A stretch of DNA of 64,000 nucleotides, taken from positions 14,331,231 through 14,395,230 of the forward strand of contig OZ034972.1 in NCBI GenBank assembly GCA_964030785.1. The letters run 5' to 3'. The position numbers and the translations under genes are program-made. Below are positions 60,275 to 64,000 of the stretch, in pieces. The stretch comes from Siderastrea siderea. Lineage: Eukaryota; Cnidaria; Anthozoa; Scleractinia; Rhizangiidae. Below the pieces are notes generated by a model that saw only the letters and a list, made by a program, of their open reading frames with translations, did no database searches and had not been told where the DNA came from. Within the stretch, counting starts at the first letter, position 1. The number at the start of each line of letters is the position of its first letter.

Positions 60275-60652
60275 CTCCTTTGGGTGACTCTGAAGCTCTG
60301 CCTAGGTGGTATCCAGATGGTCCCTCTTTCCCTAACCGTGTCATCGACGAGGAAAGACCTTGGGGTGGCGAGTGTGAAGGCTGTGGTGGGAAATGTACGG
60401 GCCACTTCATCACAGATGTGGACAAATTGCTCCAACGCAACGAAAGTGCAAAAACTGTACGCGCTTTGCCACCATCAGTGCTAATAGAGGAAGCATTTAA
60501 GAAGCAGCAAACTAATTCAAGCACTTGCCAAAAAATGTTGCCTGGCAGAGGAGCAGGTCCAGTTATGGTGGGATCATCTCCACCACCGGGCAAGGGGGGC
60601 TGAAAAAGCAAAAGCAACTCGCTTGAGAAAAAAGCAGCAACAACAAAAATAA
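60275..60652 (+). pseudogene. Exon 7: C-terminal Cys-rich domain and basic tail, frameshifted
   Basis: After acceptor CTTTTAG the frame reads APLGDSEALPRWYPDG, RPWGGECEGCGGKCTGHFI and LPPSVLIEEAFKK. Near 60510 the conserved reading moves by one base, to LIQALAKKCCLAEEQVQLWW then RGAEKAKATRLRKKQQQQK and stop at 60650. The unshifted frame instead ends at 60603 in a Gly/Pro-rich string. The CEGCGGKC cluster may bind zinc. Confidence 0.65.
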
Positions 60653-60663
60653 CTGTTGTTTAA

Positions 60664-60975
60664 ATCACAACCATCGATGTAAACTTGTTATAACATAAAT
60701 CGTGAGAATAGTTAATGAAGGCAAAAGTTTACTGTTATGAGAGGATTTCCTGTATGAAAAACTTTTTCCTTAAGCCTTCAATAGTTGTCTTTCCTTTAAA
60801 TAAAGTCAGAGCGTTCGTGTTCTATTCATCACAACCGTGGATGTAATATTGTTATAACAAATTGTGAGAATAGATAATGACAGCAAAAATTAATTGTTAC
60901 GAGAGGATTTCCTGTCTGGAAACCCTTGCCCTCATTAGTTAAAAGTCTGAGCGTTCGTGCTTTATTCATTTTTTG
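60664..60975 (+). repeat. ~165-bp tandem duplication in the 3' region, with AATAAA
   Basis: Two diverged units each run from ATCACAACC(A/G)T…GATGTAA to AGTCNGAGCGTTCGTG. The first contains AATAAA at 60799-60804, a likely poly(A) signal for the CIDE-N/PHD gene. Confidence 0.65.
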
Positions 60976-61250
60976 CTAAGTCATGATGAACTTTGTAATT
61001 GCGGTGTATAAATAATTTCTTTGTTTGATATTCAAGTTTTGATATTCATAATTTCTTTGTCTGATATTTCTACTTTTTATATAGAAACGTTTGTAATACA
61101 TTAAATCCTTTCAAGTAGAGAATCTCCCTGCTTGTCAATCAATTTATAGGAAACATTATTTAACTTTCATTCTTCTCGTTTCACGAGTGGGCGTATTTAA
61201 TTAATATTTAAAAGTGACTTGTACTTTGTACCTAAAACATAACAAAAATT
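60976..61250. other. AT-rich 3' interior of the transposon
   Basis: Short GATATTCAAG/GATATTCATA repeats near 61025-61065. No gene seen. Confidence 0.3.
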
Positions 61251-61501
61251 GCGTTAATGTGTGGGTTCAACGTATCTTTTCCAATAAAATTAGTATAATG
61301 AAGCTACTAAAGAGTGTTCATCTAGTGTACACAAGAAAACCCCTACTCACAATGACATTTCAGCCCCGACTAGTGGGGCATTTGACCGTGTAACTGGCTT
61401 GCATAGTGGGGATTTTGATCGGACATTTTGAAAAAAGTCAAATGCCCGGGGGTTTGACCGGGGGGGGGGGGGGGTGATCTCGCTTGGAATTGACTGATAC
61501 A

Positions 61502-61951
61502 TTATAAATGGGGTGTACTCAGCCACTTATGAGAAATACAATTGGGTCACAGATTCAGCTACTTGAACTGAAAACTTCAACAGCTTATCTGTCGGTCAAA
61601 CTGGATTCCACTTTACATCAACATTGGTGATGCAATCATTCTGGGGATTTGAAAAAAGATAGCTTTTAAAGCAAACGCTAGCAAATTCTCTTTAAAAAAA
61701 ATTAAAAAGTATGCTAAATCAACAGGGGATTGATCGACCTTTTTAACAACGTTTAGTCAACCTGGATGTGCTAGATGGCACGAATTTTATTCCACCTTAA
61801 AACAGATTAAATTTGTTGTTTCTAAAAAATGGTCACCATTGATCAAGGCTACCATCAGGTCAAGCGGCTGCAGTAACTCCTGCGATAAGTAAGGGGCCGA
61901 CCATTTAACTCTTGAGGGGGGGGGGGATGATTTCTGGTCAGGTCTGGGGGG
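61502..61951 (+). repeat. Right part of tandem unit 1
   Basis: 389 bp almost identical to 62292-62680, followed by about 60 bp of the left end of the AGGGGCCGACC element, where the tandem duplication joins unit 2. Confidence 0.9.
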
Positions 61952-62741
61952 TGAGCTGATAAGTAAACATTTCTTTAATTCTGATAATGTCAAGTCTACA
62001 ATCTTGCTTTTGATCCTTCGTGTTTTTGGAATCGTAAATGAAACTACGATTATATTCAGTTTAGAGGCAGCGTTTACGAATTGGGAAAAACAACGTCATC
62101 TAGTAACTGTTTACAATTACAGCAGTTTTTCTAAACATTCATTAAACGGGTACTTAACATCTTGTATCCTTACTTACATCTAGAGTAATTATAATAATGA
62201 AAGGAATTTAGCACGGGAAATACATTTGTCAGGTAAACTGAATGTATTACGGGGATTCGCTTCATCGGACAAAAGCAAAAAGGAATGTGTGTTATAAATG
62301 GGGTGTACTCAGCCACTTATGAGAAATACAATTGAGTCACAGATTCAGCTACTTGAACTGAAAACTTCAGCAGCTTATCTGTCGGTCAAACTGGATCACA
62401 CTTTACATCAACGTTGGTGATGTAATCATTCTGGGGATTTGAAAAAAGATAGCTTTTAAAGCAAAAGCTAGCAAATTCTCTTTAAAAAAAATTAAAAAGT
62501 ATGCTAAATCAACAGGGGATTGATCGACCTTTTTAACAACGTTTAGTCAACCTGGATGTGCTAGATGGCACGAATTTTATTCCACCTTAAAACAGATTAA
62601 ATTTGTTGTTTCTAAAAGATGGTCACCATTGATCAAGGCTACCATCAGGTCAAGCGGCTGCAGTAACTCCTACGATACGTAAGGGGCCGACCATTTAACT
62701 CTTGAGGGGGGGGGGGGGGGTGGATGATTTCTGGTCAGCAA
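61952..62741 (+). repeat. Intact tandem unit 2, containing the empty TTA site
   Basis: Contains the equivalents of 33344-33686 and 61502-61951 joined across a single TTA at 62292-62294. Confidence 0.9.
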
Positions 62742-63698
62742 GCTTTTTTTTTCTAGCAACCTGGTGGGCAGGATATTTTTTTCCTTCTAAATGCTCTGCA
62801 GAATATTTTTTTCCCTCTTCATTTCTCTGCAGGATTTTTTTCCTCAAAAAAGTGTCATGTGTTTACATTTACATTGTGGTTATTGTTGTAATAGTTCAAT
62901 ATGGAGCTGCAAAGCCTTAAAATGTTGTAAGCTATACAAAATCATGCTATACAAAAACATGTTTTCGGAAAGTCATTCTTTACACTCATTTAATGTAATT
63001 ACGTCATAATATTAGTGATGCTCCACAGGTAGATTTGAAAATGTTTAGTTTCTTATTTAAAAAAAAAGCAAAAAGCAGTTCAGAAATGCTCATAGCATGG
63101 TAATTACTGCTAGAATCATAAGTTAAAATTTAAAAGTGGACTGAAATCTCAAAAACAAATGTGAAAGCAGAATTGAAGTTAGTTGACCATGGTCTTATTT
63201 GAAAAATAGCACTTATAATTTTTGCTCAGCCTATTTTCAGTCCACTTCTAAACATGGTTAATGCTGCTATTCACTAGTTACAATTTAAAAGTGGACTGAA
63301 ATCTCCAAAACAAGTGTGAAAGCAGAATTGAAGTTAGTTGATCATGGTCTAATTTGAAAAATAGCTTTAGGCTAGCTGGAGTGGCTCGCTGGCTCAAGGA
63401 TTGTCGGACCCTATAAAGCTAAGAATGCATTGCACATTCTGAAGCATAACCAACTCCAGAGTTTAAAGGGAGCAAACTAAGGGAAGAATGGTTGCAGTTT
63501 TGCTGGGATTTTGTAAAGTCCCCCTGGAATGATGAAATAGCTTTGCAACATTGTTTTTTTCTTGCTTGCAGCAGTGCAAGAATTTTTTTTCTATTTCATT
63601 TGTGCTGCATGCAATTTTTTTCTTCCGACAAGGGCTTGCAGGAAATTTTTTTTCGAAATCATCCACACCCCCGCTCAAGAGTTAAATGGTCGGCCCCT
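62682..63698. mobile_element. 1.0-kb TIR element, AGGGGCCGACC ends, TA target duplication
   Basis: Inverted ends AGGGGCCGACCATTTAAC, then CTCTTGAG and a G/C-run, then GGATGATTTC, flanked by TA at 62680-62681 and 63699-63700. Inside are TTTTTTT-CTGCAGGA-type tandem words near 62780-62850 and 63560-63650, and a ~165-bp tandem duplication near 63080-63370. No coding sequence, so it is non-autonomous. Confidence 0.8.
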
Positions 63699-63700
63699 TA

Positions 63701-64000
63701 ATACATACAAAAATACAATTTGAATAAACAAGTAAAATATACAAATAAAGAGAACATTGAATATTTGGATCTCACGTGAACCAATTTCACGCACGAGAGT
63801 AAAATTGTGCACTATACATTGGATAATAGACCAACCGAAGGATATTATAGATGGCTGTTGGGACTTTGAAACGAAATAGGATGTCGTGACTTTCAAAACA
63901 AACATTACTGCAAAGAGCTGAGCACTTGTTTTGTGTGTTCTGTACACGCAGTTTTAAAAAGGTTGTTCCCAAAACGCGGGGTCGGGGTGCGGACTGCGGA
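63701..64000. other. Window end, no feature seen
   Basis: AT-rich sequence with no recognisable gene or repeat. Confidence 0.3.

Larger units (their letters stand above)
33909..60652 (+). pseudogene. CIDE-N – coiled-coil – DDE – PHD transposase-like gene, split by a 20-kb insertion
   Basis: The exon model is 33909-33993, 34648-34836, 34986-35134 continuing at 55572-56018, 56526-59769, 59885-59966, 60060-60187 and 60275-60652. All junctions have GT-AG and matching phases if three one-base frameshifts are allowed: a C-run near 55970, a T-run near 56896 and near 60510. The product would be about 1,560 residues: CIDE-N-like domain, conserved SDWQNAV region, Lys/Glu coiled coil, acidic Ser/Thr-rich linker, probable DDE core, Cys-rich patch and C4HC3 PHD finger. 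It is the only gene in the TTA-flanked element, so it is the likely transposase. It cannot be expressed whole because of the giant insertion in exon 3. Confidence 0.75.
33687..61501 (+). mobile_element. CIDE-N/PHD-finger DDE transposon, TTA target duplication (interrupted)
   Basis: The inverted termini start TGTATCAGTCAATTCCAAG and extend about 27 bp before a C-run, then CCCCCGGGCATTTGAC on both sides. TTA flanks at 33684-33686 and 61502-61504. The uninterrupted target, with one TTA, is at 62292-62294, so the boundaries are certain. Subtracting the nested giant element leaves about 7.4 kb, mostly one spliced gene. A TTA duplication recalls PIF/Harbinger, but the protein is not a Harbinger transposase that I can recognise. 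The C-run and CCCGGG subterminal design recurs in the small elements at 7828 and 19261. Confidence 0.9.

Noticed and set aside
33687..61501. Classification as PIF/Harbinger from the TTA duplication
   Set aside because: The duplication fits, but the encoded protein (CIDE-N, PHD, long acidic linker) has no Harbinger or Myb-like partner gene that I can see.

Overview
This is eukaryotic, AT-rich, intron-containing DNA made almost entirely of mobile elements. It most resembles an anthozoan (probably stony-coral) genome. That guess rests on the protein families seen (CIDE-N/PHD-finger transposase-like gene, SWIM/YqaJ gene, Academ-type transposase, Tc1-type transposase) and on short introns with standard GT-AG sites. 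I found no ordinary single-copy host gene, no tRNA or rRNA and no CRISPR array.

The main structure is a nest of transposons. Several insertion boundaries can be proved inside the window because an uninterrupted copy of the target is also present. (1) A 0.8-kb sequence is tandemly duplicated: unit 1 is split between 33344-33686 and 61502-61951, and unit 2 is intact at 61952-62741. (2) A transposon with termini TGTATCAG and target duplication TTA occupies 33687-61501 in unit 1; the empty TTA site is at 62292-62294. Its gene, spread over about seven exons from 33909 to 60652, encodes a CIDE-N-like domain, a charged coiled-coil region, a probable DDE core and a C-terminal PHD finger. I cannot match this architecture to a named superfamily. 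(3) Exon 3 of that gene is broken by a giant element (35135-55571, target duplication AAC) whose ends are arrays of palindromic AAAGCC-type repeats. A second copy of the same giant element fills 1-13565, with its left end outside the window. (4) The 35-55 kb copy carries an intact 5.96-kb Academ-like transposon (47268-53225). The 1-13.5 kb copy has the empty site at 11130-11132. Other copy-specific insertions are a 1.83-kb element at 4149 and, in the second copy, a 2.0-kb element (43481), a 239-bp element (41975) and a possible SINE (36755).

The region between the two giant-element copies (13.6-33.3 kb) holds a palindromic CCATGG minisatellite, a 1.8-kb palindrome, a frameshifted minus-strand SWIM/YqaJ-exonuclease gene (17802-23783) whose first intron contains a 3.7-kb Mutator-like insertion with a 9-bp target duplication and a small TTA-flanked MITE, a Tc1-type element bounded by two matching 263-bp blocks (24112-26450), large tetranucleotide microsatellites around a near-perfect hairpin, and further fold-back repeats.

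The order of events can be read off: 0.8-kb tandem duplication, then CIDE-N/PHD element, then giant element, then Academ-like element. Most apparent frameshifts in the older genes fall in homopolymer runs, so decay and assembly error cannot be separated from sequence alone. The Academ-like gene is open throughout and is the youngest-looking gene here.
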